Shown piece by piece: positions 8,195 to 16,935 of a stretch of DNA of 64,000 nt (positions within the stretch are counted from its first letter, which is position 1; the number at the start of each line of letters is the position of its first letter). A model generated the notes under the pieces. It made no database searches and was not told the origin of the DNA. It saw only the letters and a program-made list of their open reading frames with translations. The stretch comes from CAXMQS01 sp964195995 (GTDB lineage: Bacteria; Actinomycetota; Acidimicrobiia; Spongiisociales; JAOTWH01), in assembly GCA_964195995.1 (NCBI GenBank), contig CAXMQS010000036.1, positions 62,001 to 126,000 on the forward strand. Direction: 5' to 3'. Both the position numbers and the translations under genes were made by a program.

Positions 8195-8995
8195 TTAGGT
8201 CTGGGATCCCGACAGCTTGATGACCGACATCACGGCCCCTTGTGGGTCCTGGACAACGGCCATGCGGCCAAAGTCGGGGACGTCGAAGGGCTGCATCAGC
8301 ACTTTGCCTCCGCTGGCGGCAACGGTCTCGAGGCAGCCTTCGCAGTCGTCGACCGCGAAGTAGGTGCCCCAGTAGTTGGGAATTGGGCCCATGTTCTCGT
8401 TCTTAGCCATCATCCCGGCGACGGGGTTGGTGACTCCGTCGACGAAGTACATCGTGTACGGACCGCTGGTCCCTTCCATCGTCTTGGCGCTGAGACCGAG
8501 GGTTTCCGAATAGAACTTCTCCGCGGCGGCGGTGTCATCGGTGAGCAGCTCATTCCACACGAACGCTCCCGGCTCGTTGACCATCTCGGCACCGAAGAAG
8601 CCCTTCGCCTGCCACAGCCCAACTGAGGCTCCGGTGGGATCGGTGACGAAGGCCATGCGGCCGGACCCAGGAACATCCATCACCTCCATCATGACGCCGC
8701 CGCCGGCCGCTTGAACCTTGGCGATGGCGGCATCGACGTCGTCAACTGCGATGTAGGTGCTCCACATTGGGGGTACTCCGGCCGCAGCTAGCTCATCGGG
8801 CAGCGTCCCCATTCCGGCAACGGTCTTGCCGTTCTTCTTGTACAGCGTGTAATTACTGCCCTGGTCGTCGGTCGGCATGTCCTCGGCCTCCCAGCCAAAG
8901 ACCGAGCCGTAGAAAGCCTTGGCCCCATCGATGTCGCTGGTGGCGAGGTCTACCCAATTGGGCGTGCCGTGGGCGTATTCGGTGCGTTCCGGCAT
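8195..8995 (-). CDS. VOC (glyoxalase/bleomycin resistance-like) family protein with two domains
   Basis: The 266 residues form two tandem vicinal-oxygen-chelate domains (about 10-130 and 140-262). Each starts with a W-x-[DE]L-x-[ST] strand and an AFYGSVFGW- or KFYSETLGL-like helix and ends in an FG/SGRMA(F/V)VxDPxGA strand. The layout resembles actinobacterial two-domain VOC hydroxylase-like proteins such as the CFP30B type. The substrate is unknown. AAGGAG is well placed before the ATG, unlike the leaderless neighbours. No partner gene suggests a pathway. Confidence 0.82.
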   Translation of the reverse strand: MPERTEYAHGTPNWVDLATSDIDGAKAFYGSVFGWEAEDMPTDDQGSNYTLYKKNGKTVAGMGTLPDELAAAGVPPMWSTYIAVDDVDAAIAKVQAAGGGVMMEVMDVPGSGRMAFVTDPTGASVGLWQAKGFFGAEMVNEPGAFVWNELLTDDTAAAEKFYSETLGLSAKTMEGTSGPYTMYFVDGVTNPVAGMMAKNENMGPIPNYWGTYFAVDDCEGCLETVAASGGKVLMQPFDVPDFGRMAVVQDPQGAVMSVIKLSGSQT

Positions 8996-9039
8996 GGTGA
9001 CTCCTTGGGTCGTGTCGTGCCGAGAATATCGGGGCTCGG

Positions 9040-9531
9040 CTACTTGTGGTTCGGAAACAACCGCGGCGGGAGCACGAAGGCGAGGGTTGCCGAGTTGGGC
9101 TCGAGTCGCTTCCAGTCGTCTGGTCCGAGGTCCAGGCCGACGGCAGTCGCCGTCGCGACGCGGACCCGAGCGCCACAGAGAACGGAAACGGTTTGCGACG
9201 TCGTGGGCTCGTGGCCAACGACGAGAAGACGCTCGCTGCGTCCTCCGGCGGAGTGGATGGTGTTGATGACCTCGCTGGCGGAGGCCCCGTAGAGCTCGTC
9301 ACGAATCTCAACCGGCACCTCCCAGGCGGCAGACACCAGCTCGGCCGTCGTTCGCGCCCTGACCGCGGGTGATGACAGGATCCTGTCTGGGACCTCGCCG
9401 CCGACCGTCAGCACCCGGCCCATGGCTTTGGCGGACTCGACCCCTCGGTTATTCAGGGGGCGTTCACGGTCGGCGTCGTAAGAGGCATCCCAGTCCGACT
9501 TGGCGTGACGCATGAGGATGAGCCGCTTCAT
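9040..9531 (-). CDS. sixA: Phosphohistidine phosphatase SixA-like
   Basis: The 163-residue protein belongs to the histidine phosphatase (phosphoglycerate mutase-like) superfamily. LILMRHAKSDWD near the N-terminus holds the catalytic RH pair (R8-H9). SSPAVRARTTAE gives the second Arg, and VVGHEPT gives the second catalytic His. Known SixA proteins remove phosphate from phosphohistidine in phosphorelay or PTS proteins; the target here is unknown. The length and lack of signal peptide match cytoplasmic SixA. A TAGCGT -10 element ends six bases before the ATG. Confidence 0.88.
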   Translation of the reverse strand: MKRLILMRHAKSDWDASYDADRERPLNNRGVESAKAMGRVLTVGGEVPDRILSSPAVRARTTAELVSAAWEVPVEIRDELYGASASEVINTIHSAGGRSERLLVVGHEPTTSQTVSVLCGARVRVATATAVGLDLGPDDWKRLEPNSATLAFVLPPRLFPNHK

Positions 9532-9537
9532 GGTCCG

Positions 9538-9543
9538 ACGCTA
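9538..9543 (-). promoter_or_regulatory. -10 element (TAGCGT), probable leaderless promoter of sixA
   Basis: TAGCGT on the minus strand ends 6 bases before the ATG at 9531. No ribosome binding site lies between them. Confidence 0.5.
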
Positions 9544-9726
9544 CCGACTATCCGCCCGAGGCGACGGCGATGAGAAACTGGGAGGCGAAGTAGATGGGGA
9601 GTCCGCCCACCTCATGTTGGCGATGCTGGGTGTTACCAACCGATTCGGCCACCGGGCAAGGACCAGCGGCGAAATTGGGTGGCTTCTTCACCAGGCGCCA
9701 ACCGGTGGGTCGATGCCGCCTAGCCG

Positions 9727-10533
9727 CTAAAGGATCTGCGACAGGAACAGTTTGGTGCGATCCTCGGTGGGGTTGTGGAAGAAGTGCTCGGGGGTGCCTA
9801 CCTCAACGATCTCGCCGTCGGCCATGAACACGACCCGGTCAGCCACCTCGCGGGCGAAACCCATCTCGTGGGTCACCACCAACATGGTCATGCCCGACTG
9901 GGCCAGCTCCTTCATCACGTCGAGTACCTCTTTGATCATCTCGGGGTCGAGCGCCGATGTCGGCTCATCGAAGAGCATCACCTTGGGGCTCATGGCGAGA
10001 GATCGGGCGATAGCCACCCGCTGCTGCTGACCGCCAGACAGCTGGCCTGGGTACTTCTCGGCCTGTTCGGGGATCTGCACTCTGGTTAGCAGCTCCATGC
10101 CCAGCTCCTCAGCTTCCTTCTTTGGCATGTTGCGTGCCTTGCGCGGCCCCAACGTGACGTTGTCGAGCACGGTGAGGTGAGGGAACAGGTTGAACTGCTG
10201 GAACACCATCCCGGTCTCCATGCGAACCTCTTGGATATTGCGGATGTCATTGGACAGCTCGATGCCGCCTACGACGATACGGCCGCGATCATGCTCTTCC
10301 AGTCGGTTGATGCAGCGGATCATTGTCGACTTGCCTGACCCTGAAGGTCCGATGATGACGATGACCTCCTGGCGGGCCACCCTCATGTCGATCCCCTTCA
10401 ATGCCTGGAAGTCGCCAAAGAATTTGTCGACGCCGTCGAGCTCGATCATTAGCTCGCCGGAGCCCGCCATCTCAGTGGCGTCAGTGAAGGCCTGGTCGGC
10501 GGCGGCTCGTGTCTTATCGCTTGTATCTGTCAT
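9727..10533 (-). CDS. Polar amino acid ABC transporter ATP-binding protein (GlnQ/AapP-like)
   Basis: The 268-residue ATPase has Walker A GPSGSGKS (62-69), a Q-loop in FQQFNLFPH, signature LSGGQQQR (165-172), Walker B VMLFDEP (185-191) and the switch His in VTHEMGF (222). An N-terminal extension of about 28 residues precedes the ATPase domain. The close match to GlnQ/AapP proteins predicts energy coupling for polar amino acid import at the cytoplasmic face. It is the last gene of a four-gene minus-strand operon; its ATG overlaps the TGA of the upstream permease (ATGA). Confidence 0.94.
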   Translation of the reverse strand: MTDTSDKTRAAADQAFTDATEMAGSGELMIELDGVDKFFGDFQALKGIDMRVARQEVIVIIGPSGSGKSTMIRCINRLEEHDRGRIVVGGIELSNDIRNIQEVRMETGMVFQQFNLFPHLTVLDNVTLGPRKARNMPKKEAEELGMELLTRVQIPEQAEKYPGQLSGGQQQRVAIARSLAMSPKVMLFDEPTSALDPEMIKEVLDVMKELAQSGMTMLVVTHEMGFAREVADRVVFMADGEIVEVGTPEHFFHNPTEDRTKLFLSQIL

Positions 10534-11741
10534 CGTTCTCCAACTCCGAGCTTCCGTTCCAGACGTTGGCTCTCTCGTGACATCGTGAATGAACCTACCC
10601 AGTAGATCAACGCCGCGAACACCAGAGTCTCCGTGAGGAGGCCCTGACCCCGGAAGTCGCCCTGCTGGGTGATCGCCTGAGCCACACTGAGGACCTCCAG
10701 GAGGCCAACGATCGCAACCAGCGACGTGTCTTTGAACAGGCTGATGAACTGGCCGACGAGCGCCGGGATCACGGCCCGCAGAGCCTGTGGGAGCACTATG
10801 GAGGAGATCACCTGAATCGGGGACAAACCCACGGCCTGAGCGGCCTCCTCCTGTCCGCTAGGGACCGCCTGCAGGCCACCGCGGACGATCTCGGCCACGT
10901 ACGCAGCCGTGAACAGCGTCAGCACCACGACGCCGCGGACAACAAGGCTCGGCGCCGATATCCCCGCCGGTAGGAACAACGTGAGCATCACAAAGCCCAT
11001 GAAAAGGAGTGCGATGAGTGGCACGCCTCGCACGACCTCGATGTAGCTGATCGACAGCCATCGCGCCGCAGGCAGCGTGGAGCGGCGTCCGAGCGCCAGC
11101 AACACACCGAACGGAAACGAAAGGAGGATGCCGCCGATGGCCAGGGTCAGCGTGAGTAGCAGGCCACCCCATTCGTTCCACCCCACGCCGCCGAAGCCAG
11201 AGATCACGGTCACCACTGCAAGCGGCGAGAGCAGAGCGACGGCAACACCCCATCCTGTCCGCTTCTTGGGGAGCCGATACCCGGCGCCCCTTCCGATCAG
11301 GAAGCTGGCGCCAATGCCCACGACGACGAGCACTGGGCCGATTGACCCGGCGAGAATCAGCAGCAGGACGACAAGCATCGCCAACGGCCACGCCCGTGTC
11401 GCGAACGTGCCAAGAGCCCGGAAGAAAGACGCAGGTTCGGTGCCTCGCAGGGAGATGCCAAGCAGCAGCCCACCAGCGAAGCCAACGATCAATAGGGCGA
11501 CCGAGACTCGCCAAAGCTGTTCGTGCGGGAAACGGCCGACCATGAAGGTCGTGAGATTGACGCGGACGATGTCCCACTTGGCGGACGCGAGGACCCAGAT
11601 GAGGAACGAACCCAGCGACCAGGCGAGAAAGCCACCAGCAACGATCGTGACAAGTGAGTCCCACCAGGTACGGAAGAGGTTGTTCTTGATCCACTTCTTG
11701 GCACCCGTGGTCACGACTGGAGGCGTTGCCGTGGACGTCAT
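10530..11741 (-). CDS. Amino acid ABC transporter permease (AapM-like)
   Basis: The 403-residue protein has about eight membrane segments. Residues about 185-390 form the HisM/AapM-type permease domain, with the EAA-like loop [25 protein letters not shown] that docks to the ATPase. The long N-terminal hydrophobic region (about 25-180) is typical of AapM-type permeases and longer than in GlnP. It forms the translocation pore with the other permease. Its start overlaps the stop of the upstream permease by four bases (ATGA), indicating translational coupling. Confidence 0.92.
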   Translation of the reverse strand: MTSTATPPVVTTGAKKWIKNNLFRTWWDSLVTIVAGGFLAWSLGSFLIWVLASAKWDIVRVNLTTFMVGRFPHEQLWRVSVALLIVGFAGGLLLGISLRGTEPASFFRALGTFATRAWPLAMLVVLLLILAGSIGPVLVVVGIGASFLIGRGAGYRLPKKRTGWGVAVALLSPLAVVTVISGFGGVGWNEWGGLLLTLTLAIGGILLSFPFGVLLALGRRSTLPAARWLSISYIEVVRGVPLIALLFMGFVMLTLFLPAGISAPSLVVRGVVVLTLFTAAYVAEIVRGGLQAVPSGQEEAAQAVGLSPIQVISSIVLPQALRAVIPALVGQFISLFKDTSLVAIVGLLEVLSVAQAITQQGDFRGQGLLTETLVFAALIYWVGSFTMSRESQRLERKLGVGER

Positions 11742-12925
11742 CGTTCAACCAGAGCGAGCCGTCGGTTCATGAAGTTGGTCAGCGCGGCGATCATCAGCGA
11801 GAGAATGAGGTAGATGAACATCAACAACACGTATGCCTGTGGCGCAGGGCCTCCGTTCCCAATAATGTCGTTCGTGATCTTCGTAACCTCGAAGTAGGAC
11901 ACCGCCACGGCCAGCGACGAGTTCTTGGTGATGCTCAGGTACTGGTTAGCGAGCGGTGGAATCGCCACCCGGAGTGCCTGAGGCATGATCACGTAGCGAA
12001 TCCGCTGCAGGGGCGACAGCGCGATTGCCGTGGCGGCCTCCTGCTGGCCCTTCGACACCGACTGGATGCTGGCACGGGTGATCTCTCCGATATGAGACGC
12101 GGTGTAAAGCACCAGCGATACCAACAGCGCGGCGTACTCGGGGCTGATGCGAATCCCACCGACCACGAGCTTGCCCTCAAAGGCCGGAACGGTGATCGAA
12201 ACTGGCCCACCGAGCGCGAAATATCCGACGATGGCAATCACCCCAAAGGCGCTAGCACCCCACAACAGCGACCGGGCCGGCACACCCGTCCGATCGTGCG
12301 ATTGTTGGCGCCACCGGCCGGCCAGGACACCGGCGATCATGCCGATGACGAGGATCAACACATACAGGCCAAAGTTGGACTCGCTCTCATACCACGGAAG
12401 GAACAAGCCCCGGACGTAGACGATGGCCAGCCCGAGCGGCTCACGCGCATCCTCGATCGGGCCGAGCCGAAGGAAGACAACTAGGTATGCAAAGATGATG
12501 ATCACGAGCAGCGGGATGTTGCGGAAAAACTCGACGTACAGGCGCGCACCCGTGCTGACGAGCCAATTCTTGGACAGCCGGGCCATTCCGAGGAGGCCGC
12601 CGAGGATGGTGGCGAAGACGATGCCAAGGATGGCGACCCGAATGGTATTGCCCACACCAACGAGAATCGCCTCAAGGCGGGTTCCGGTGCGGTCAAAACC
12701 CGAGCCGGGGATGGAGAACTCTGCCGGCTGGGACAAGTAGTCGAAGCCGATGTTGATCCCCTGCCGGCGCATGTTCGTGACCATGTTGCCGATGAAGAAG
12801 GCGACCACCGCCACGACGGCGACCACGATACCGACCTGCGCAATGGCGCGTAGCACGCGTATGTCCCGAAACCACGAAGGCTTCCCCGCGGCCTCTAGCT
12901 CCGGAACGCGCTCATTCGTCTGCAC
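11738..12925 (-). CDS. Amino acid ABC transporter permease (AapQ-like)
   Basis: The 395-residue membrane protein starts at GTG. One N-terminal helix (about 28-50) and the NTIRVAILGIVFATILGGLLGMAR segment match AapQ-type permeases, as does the ATPase-docking loop KGQQEAATAIALSPLQRIRYVIMPQALR near 290-320. A long loop and extra helices (about 180-250) between the first and second halves are characteristic of AapQ. It pairs with the downstream permease. It is separated from the binding-protein gene by 69 bases holding a terminator-like hairpin, which probably lowers expression of the permeases relative to the binding protein. Confidence 0.92.
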   Translation of the reverse strand: MQTNERVPELEAAGKPSWFRDIRVLRAIAQVGIVVAVVAVVAFFIGNMVTNMRRQGINIGFDYLSQPAEFSIPGSGFDRTGTRLEAILVGVGNTIRVAILGIVFATILGGLLGMARLSKNWLVSTGARLYVEFFRNIPLLVIIIFAYLVVFLRLGPIEDAREPLGLAIVYVRGLFLPWYESESNFGLYVLILVIGMIAGVLAGRWRQQSHDRTGVPARSLLWGASAFGVIAIVGYFALGGPVSITVPAFEGKLVVGGIRISPEYAALLVSLVLYTASHIGEITRASIQSVSKGQQEAATAIALSPLQRIRYVIMPQALRVAIPPLANQYLSITKNSSLAVAVSYFEVTKITNDIIGNGGPAPQAYVLLMFIYLILSLMIAALTNFMNRRLALVER

Positions 12926-12943
12926 TGGAAGGTCTCAACGGCC

Positions 12944-12983
12944 AAAAACGTAGGTGAGGTCCCCGTTCGTCGGGAACCTCACC
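12944..12983 (-). terminator. Hairpin with T-run between binding-protein and permease genes (attenuating terminator)
   Basis: In the minus-strand transcript, GGTGAGGT-TCCC pairs with GGGG-ACCTCACC around a short loop, followed after four bases by TTTTT (12944-12948). It sits between the stop of the binding-protein gene and the first permease. A partial terminator here would leave the binding protein in excess over membrane components, an arrangement known in other ABC importer operons. Confidence 0.6.
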
Positions 12984-12994
12984 TGCGCTGTTAC

Positions 12995-14026
12995 CTACTT
13001 GTATGGCGGTGAGTAGAGCAAGCCGCCCTTGGTCCAGATGTCGTTCACAGTGCCGGCTCGGTTGATACCGAGCGGCGCAATGTGGTCGTCCCAGATCTCC
13101 CCATAGTTCCCGACCTGCTTGATCACCTGATAGGCGAAGTCGGCCGGCAGACCCAGTCCTGGATCAAAATCTGCAGTTCCCCCGAGGAAGCGCACGATGT
13201 CCGGATTGGGCGAAGACAGGAAGCTGTCCACGTTCCCGGAGTTGATGCCCCACTCCTCGGCCTGGATGGTGGCGAGCACGGCCCAGTCGACCGCGTCCCT
13301 CCACTTCGAGTCACCGTCCTTCACGGCAGGCGCCAGGGGCTCCTTCGAGAAGATGTCTGGCAGGATCGTCAGCGCTTCCGGCCCTTCGGAGTATGTGGAC
13401 CGCAGCGCAACGAGCTGCGAGCTGTCCGATGTCCAGCCATCGCAGCGACCCGCGGCGAAGGCTGCTGCTACGAGATCGGTGTCTGCAAACGACAACGCTT
13501 CGGTGAGTGCAATGTTGTTGAACTCGAAGATCGTCTCAACATTGATCTGCGTGGTCGTCCCCTCCACCAAACATACGGTGGCACCATCCATGTCGGCGAC
13601 GCTCGTGTACGCGCTACCGGTGGCGACCATCATCCCTTGACCGTCGTAGAACGTTGGAGAGACGAAAGCGGCACCCTCAGAGCCGTCACGTGTGCCCGTC
13701 CACGTCGTGTTACGGACTAACACATCGATCTCGCCAGCCTGCAGAGCCGTGAAGCGGGCGGATGTCTCCAGCGGAACCATCTCCACCTTGCTGGCGTCAC
13801 CCAGTACGGCGGCCGCGATCACGCGGCAGAAGTCCGAGTCGAAACCCCGGTACTCACCATCATCACCCAGCACGGCAAAGCCGGGCAGAGCGTCACGGGT
13901 CCCGCACTTGATCGAGTCGTTCGACTTGACAGTATCGAGCAGCGAATTATCGTCGCTACTCGAACAAGCGGTAGTGACAAGCGCCAATGCGAGCGCCAGT
14001 ACGAGTAGCAATCTCCCTCTATTCAT
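12995..14026 (-). CDS. Amino acid ABC transporter substrate-binding lipoprotein (AapJ-like)
   Basis: The 343-residue protein has a lipoprotein signal (hydrophobic residues 5-20, lipobox ending at C21). The mature part matches type II amino acid-binding proteins of the AapJ group: DTVKSNDSIKCGTRDALPGF, RGFDSDFCRVIAAAVLGD, RNTTWT, and the C-terminal GLPADFAYQVIKQVGNYGEIW. AapJ-type proteins bind general L-amino acids. AGGAGG lies about 7 bases before the ATG. It is the first gene of the importer operon and is followed by a terminator-like hairpin. Confidence 0.93.
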   Translation of the reverse strand: MNRGRLLLVLALALALVTTACSSSDDNSLLDTVKSNDSIKCGTRDALPGFAVLGDDGEYRGFDSDFCRVIAAAVLGDASKVEMVPLETSARFTALQAGEIDVLVRNTTWTGTRDGSEGAAFVSPTFYDGQGMMVATGSAYTSVADMDGATVCLVEGTTTQINVETIFEFNNIALTEALSFADTDLVAAAFAAGRCDGWTSDSSQLVALRSTYSEGPEALTILPDIFSKEPLAPAVKDGDSKWRDAVDWAVLATIQAEEWGINSGNVDSFLSSPNPDIVRFLGGTADFDPGLGLPADFAYQVIKQVGNYGEIWDDHIAPLGINRAGTVNDIWTKGGLLYSPPYK

Positions 14027-14346
14027 GTCTTCCTCCTAATTGTGGGCCAGGTCTCGCAATGCCTTACGCGAAGTGAAACAAGGCGGACCAAAACTCACCT
14101 CATGTGAAGTAACGACGGTTGCCGCCGTCGGGCTGCACCAACCTAGCGGCAGGAGATCCTTTTTGCATTTGTCGAACTGACTGAATCCGTGGTTCTAGAG
14201 AGTTCATAGTCGACGCGATCGGCGACGAATTCTTGTTGGCGGCCGAATTCGACCCGGAACTGCGCTAAGTGCCACCGCCACCGCCACCGCCACCGCAAGA
14301 ACGAAACCCGACGACACCAACATCTTGACCAATCCGCCGTTCGCGG
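14027..14346. other. Intergenic region upstream of the amino acid importer operon
   Basis: No gene is supported in these 320 bases. The part next to 14026 must hold the importer promoter, but no convincing -35/-10 pair is visible. Two CGAATTC heptamers occur 18 bases apart (14226 and 14244). A GCCACC hexamer is repeated four times at 14271-14296. Confidence 0.5.
14271..14296. repeat. (GCCACC)4 microsatellite-like repeat
   Basis: Four tandem copies of GCCACC plus a partial fifth lie in non-coding DNA between the importer operon and the next minus-strand gene. Such tracts can vary by slippage; no functional evidence. Confidence 0.55.
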
Positions 14347-14895
14347 TCACGATGCTGCGGTCGCTCGCCACCTGCCGGGGTAGTCGGTTACAAAACCCTG
14401 GTCGTTCACCGTTAGCACAGCATCGAATTCGCCAGCTGAGTACCGATAGGTCTCGTCGGAGAGCCGCTCGTAGCGCTGGGTCGCCACTTCGATGTCCCTC
14501 TCGGGAAACGAGACGCGGACAACCTTGATCTCGGCCCCCTCGCCGACACCGAGATCAAGCCGGCGCAGCGGCAGCGTCTTGGTGGCAGGCGTGAAGCCAA
14601 AGTCGACGTCTTGGGCCCCCGCGGCGTCGTCGAGAGCATCTTCGCCCATCGTCCATCGACTCGACTCATCCACCCGCAGCGAGAGTCTCCGTTCGCCGTC
14701 GGGACCCTGGAGGTGAGCCGCCACCACTCGCGTGTTCCACGCCGGGTCGACCAGCACCGAATAGCGGATGTCGTAGGTCCCGTTCTGGTAGGCGAACAGT
14801 GCGGTACCAGCGATGCGGTGCCCGGTAGCGTCGGGAGCGATCGTGGCGCGGTCGTGCCCGGGTGTATCGAGGCGTTCCCACAGGATCGAGGACAT
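14347..14895 (-). CDS. Putative glycolipid-binding family protein (DUF1089-type)
   Basis: The 182-residue protein matches the putative glycolipid-binding family (PF06475). It has an N-terminal WERLDTPGHDRATI, the central DVDFGFTPATKTLPLRRLDL and the C-terminal YRYSAGEFDAVLTVNDQGFVTDYPGRW, in the family's order. No signal peptide is present. The family has a beta-barrel fold of uncertain cellular function. The start has no Shine-Dalgarno sequence, but TACCCT ends exactly six bases before it. It is divergent from an aminotransferase gene. Confidence 0.8.
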   Translation of the reverse strand: MSSILWERLDTPGHDRATIAPDATGHRIAGTALFAYQNGTYDIRYSVLVDPAWNTRVVAAHLQGPDGERRLSLRVDESSRWTMGEDALDDAAGAQDVDFGFTPATKTLPLRRLDLGVGEGAEIKVVRVSFPERDIEVATQRYERLSDETYRYSAGEFDAVLTVNDQGFVTDYPGRWRATAAS

Positions 14896-14901
14896 GGCAG
14901 G

Positions 14902-14907
14902 AGGGTA
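14902..14907 (-). promoter_or_regulatory. -10 element (TACCCT), probable leaderless promoter
   Basis: TACCCT on the minus strand ends 6 bases before the ATG at 14895. Confidence 0.45.
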
Positions 14908-14923
14908 TTGGTGAAATCAGTTG

Positions 14924-14951
14924 TGAGCTGTCAGCCCAGAGCCCGGAGCCC
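14924..14951. repeat. Degenerate copy of the GAGCTTTGAGCC-type repeat
   Basis: On the minus strand this reads GGCTCCGGGCTCTGGGCTGA, a phased GGGCT repeat like those at 3552 and 30671. It lies just upstream of the -10 element of the aminotransferase gene. The relation is weaker than between the two best copies. Confidence 0.35.
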
Positions 14952-14953
14952 CA

Positions 14954-14959
14954 TAAACT
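14954..14959 (+). promoter_or_regulatory. -10 element (TAAACT), probable leaderless promoter of the aminotransferase gene
   Basis: TAAACT ends 7 bases before the ATG at 14967, with no ribosome binding site between. Confidence 0.5.
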
Positions 14960-14966
14960 CTCGCTC

Positions 14967-16154
14967 ATGTCTATCTCTCAACGCGCCTCTAACGTCGCTG
15001 TCTCCGCCACCGGTGCTATCACCGAGCGGGCAAAGGAACTGGCCGCCAGTGGACTCGACGTGATCTCCTTCGGCGCCGGTGAGCCCGACTTCCCGACACC
15101 CGACCACATCGTCGAGGCCGCGATAGTGGCAGCGCGTGACCCCAGCAACCACAAGTACAGCCCGGCTGCCGGCCTTCCCCAGCTGCGCGAGGCGGTTGCT
15201 GACACCACAACGGCCTCTGCCCTGTCGATCAGTGCCAAGCAGGTGCTCATAACCAACGGCGCCAAGACCGCGGTGTACATCGCGTTCCAGACGCTGCTTG
15301 ACTCCGGCGACGAGGTTCTCGTGCCAGCGCCGTTCTGGGTTAGCTACCCCGAGATCATCAAGCTGGCGGACGGCGTACCCATCCCCGTGTTCGCTGGTGT
15401 CGCGCAGGGCTACAAGGTCACCGTCGAGCAGCTGGAGGCGGCGGTGACCAACAGGACCAAGGCGTTGTTGTTCGTGTCGCCGTCCAACCCGACCGGGTCC
15501 GTGTACAGCCAAGACGAGATCAAGGCCATCGGCGAGTGGGCCGCGCAACGGGGGCTCTGGGTAGTCACGGACGAGATCTATGAGCACTTCACCTACGGCG
15601 CCGAGTTCGCCTCGATGCCGGCGTTAGTTCCCGAGGTCGCCGAACGGACGATGGTCATCAACGGCGTTTCCAAGGCCTACTCGATGACTGGATGGCGGGT
15701 TGGGTGGCTCATCGCACCCCCCGAAGCCGCAGCTGCCGCCATCCGGCTGCAGTCACAGATGTCAACGAACGTGTCCAACGTCAGCCAACGCGCCGCTATC
15801 GCCGGCTTGGCAGCGGGCACCGGCCATCCCGAGATGATGCGAGAGGCCTTTGATGCCAGGCGCCAGGTGATGCACGACGCGCTTTCCGAGATCGATGGCA
15901 TCGTTTGCCCTGACCCCCAGGGCGCGTTCTACATGTTCCCCGACGTTTCCAACCTCATCGGAAGGGAAGTCGGAGGGGTCAAGGTGACGTCGTCGCACCA
16001 CCTCGCCGAGCAGGCGCTCGAGATCGCCCAGGTCGCGGTCGTGCCGGGAGAGCCCTTTGGGGCGCCGGGGCACGTCCGGTTCTCCTTCGCGCTGAACGAC
16101 GAGGACCTACGGCGCGGCATCGACCGCTTCGTGTCGTTCGCCTCCGGCGGCTAA
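14967..16154 (+). CDS. PLP-dependent class I/II aminotransferase (aspartate aminotransferase-like)
   Basis: The 395-residue protein is a fold-type I aminotransferase. It has FGAGEPDFPTPDHI (35-48), YSPAAGLPQLREAV (64-77), SPSNPTGSVY (171-180, with the cofactor-contacting Asn), the Asp in VTDEIYEHF (D202) and the PLP-binding Lys in INGVSKAYSMTGWRVGW (K236). A C-terminal Arg in GHVRFSFAL should hold the substrate alpha-carboxylate. It is most like prokaryotic AspC subgroup I-gamma; glutamate, aspartate or prephenate specificity cannot be separated here. The start at 14967 fits the family N-terminus; the upstream in-frame stretch is non-coding. Its end overlaps the convergent lipoate ligase-like gene by 4 bases. 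Confidence 0.92.
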   Translation: MSISQRASNVAVSATGAITERAKELAASGLDVISFGAGEPDFPTPDHIVEAAIVAARDPSNHKYSPAAGLPQLREAVADTTTASALSISAKQVLITNGAKTAVYIAFQTLLDSGDEVLVPAPFWVSYPEIIKLADGVPIPVFAGVAQGYKVTVEQLEAAVTNRTKALLFVSPSNPTGSVYSQDEIKAIGEWAAQRGLWVVTDEIYEHFTYGAEFASMPALVPEVAERTMVINGVSKAYSMTGWRVGWLIAPPEAAAAAIRLQSQMSTNVSNVSQRAAIAGLAAGTGHPEMMREAFDARRQVMHDALSEIDGIVCPDPQGAFYMFPDVSNLIGREVGGVKVTSSHHLAEQALEIAQVAVVPGEPFGAPGHVRFSFALNDEDLRRGIDRFVSFASGG

Positions 16155-16909
16155 CCCGGAGACACGTGATCTGGCGCCAGCCGGCGGGCCAGTTGAAGTG
16201 TGTGGTGATCGAGCGACTCGATCACCAGTTGTCTGTCGATGCGGTGGGTTATCGCCTCGAGGGTGTCTTCGAACGAGACTCCCGGGACCACGTCGGCGAT
16301 GGCACCTGTCACCTCGGGGCGCCACTCCAGTTCGAGAGCGGCATACACGGGTCGCAGGACCTCGCGGATGCCTGCTGAATCGTTCACAACCACGACGCCA
16401 CCGATGTGGGCTGCCCGACGCGCCACGCGCTGCCCTAGGCCAACCAACTTGATCGTTCCCGCGGCACTGATGCTGAAGCGCCCCGGGCAGTACTCACCCG
16501 CGACCTCCCCGATTCGAGCATCAACGCCGAGATCGCCGAGGGCGTCTCTCAATAGAGCGGAGACCATCTCGAAGCGCTGTTCGGTCCTCGGTCGCGGCTC
16601 GGGGTCGGGGATGGTCCACCCCAAGGCGATGGTCGATGGAGAGAACACCGCGGGGCGACCGCCGGCAAGCCGCTCGACCGCCTCGAAGCCTCGCTCCCGC
16701 GCCGCGCTCGTGGCCGCTCTGTAGCCGGCCGCAGCAACGTCCTGCTTCCCGAAGGCCACCTCATGGCCCGGCCGGTACAGCCGAAGCGTTTCCGCAACTT
16801 CTCCGGCATCGGCGCGCTGCAGCAGGGCGCTGGATATCGCCGTGTCCAGACCAGGATCATGGGGATAGGCGTCGGCGATGAGGCGCAGTGGGTTGGTTGG
16901 TGAGGTCAT
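16151..16909 (-). CDS. Lipoate-protein ligase A / octanoyltransferase-like (LplA family)
   Basis: The 252-residue protein belongs to the biotin/lipoate A/B ligase fold. It has LRLYRPGHEVAFGKQD near 42, RLAGGRPAVFSPSTIALGW (79-97) in place of the RRxSGGGAVxHxxGxLN motif, GEYCPGRFSISAAGTIKLVGLGQRV (139-163) with the ligand-contacting Lys, and RRAAHIGGVVVV. The Cys of EYCPG resembles that of LipM/LipL-like amidotransferases, so it may transfer rather than ligate. The pathway is lipoylation of 2-oxoacid dehydrogenase E2 or glycine cleavage H protein. An E2 with a lipoyl domain lies at 52837. No lipA is seen. Confidence 0.75.
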   Translation of the reverse strand: MTSPTNPLRLIADAYPHDPGLDTAISSALLQRADAGEVAETLRLYRPGHEVAFGKQDVAAAGYRAATSAARERGFEAVERLAGGRPAVFSPSTIALGWTIPDPEPRPRTEQRFEMVSALLRDALGDLGVDARIGEVAGEYCPGRFSISAAGTIKLVGLGQRVARRAAHIGGVVVVNDSAGIREVLRPVYAALELEWRPEVTGAIADVVPGVSFEDTLEAITHRIDRQLVIESLDHHTLQLARRLAPDHVSPG

Positions 16910-16935
16910 TGGCTAACCCCATAATGCTCTCATCC

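Noticed and set aside
9532..9726. Gap between sixA and the importer ATPase considered as a small gene or RNA
   Set aside because: No frame has family features or codon bias, no strong stem with T-run, and no tRNA-like fold was seen.
14027..14346. Possible small gene upstream of the importer
   Set aside because: No frame shows GC3 bias or a ribosome binding site; the sequence is less GC-rich and contains simple repeats.
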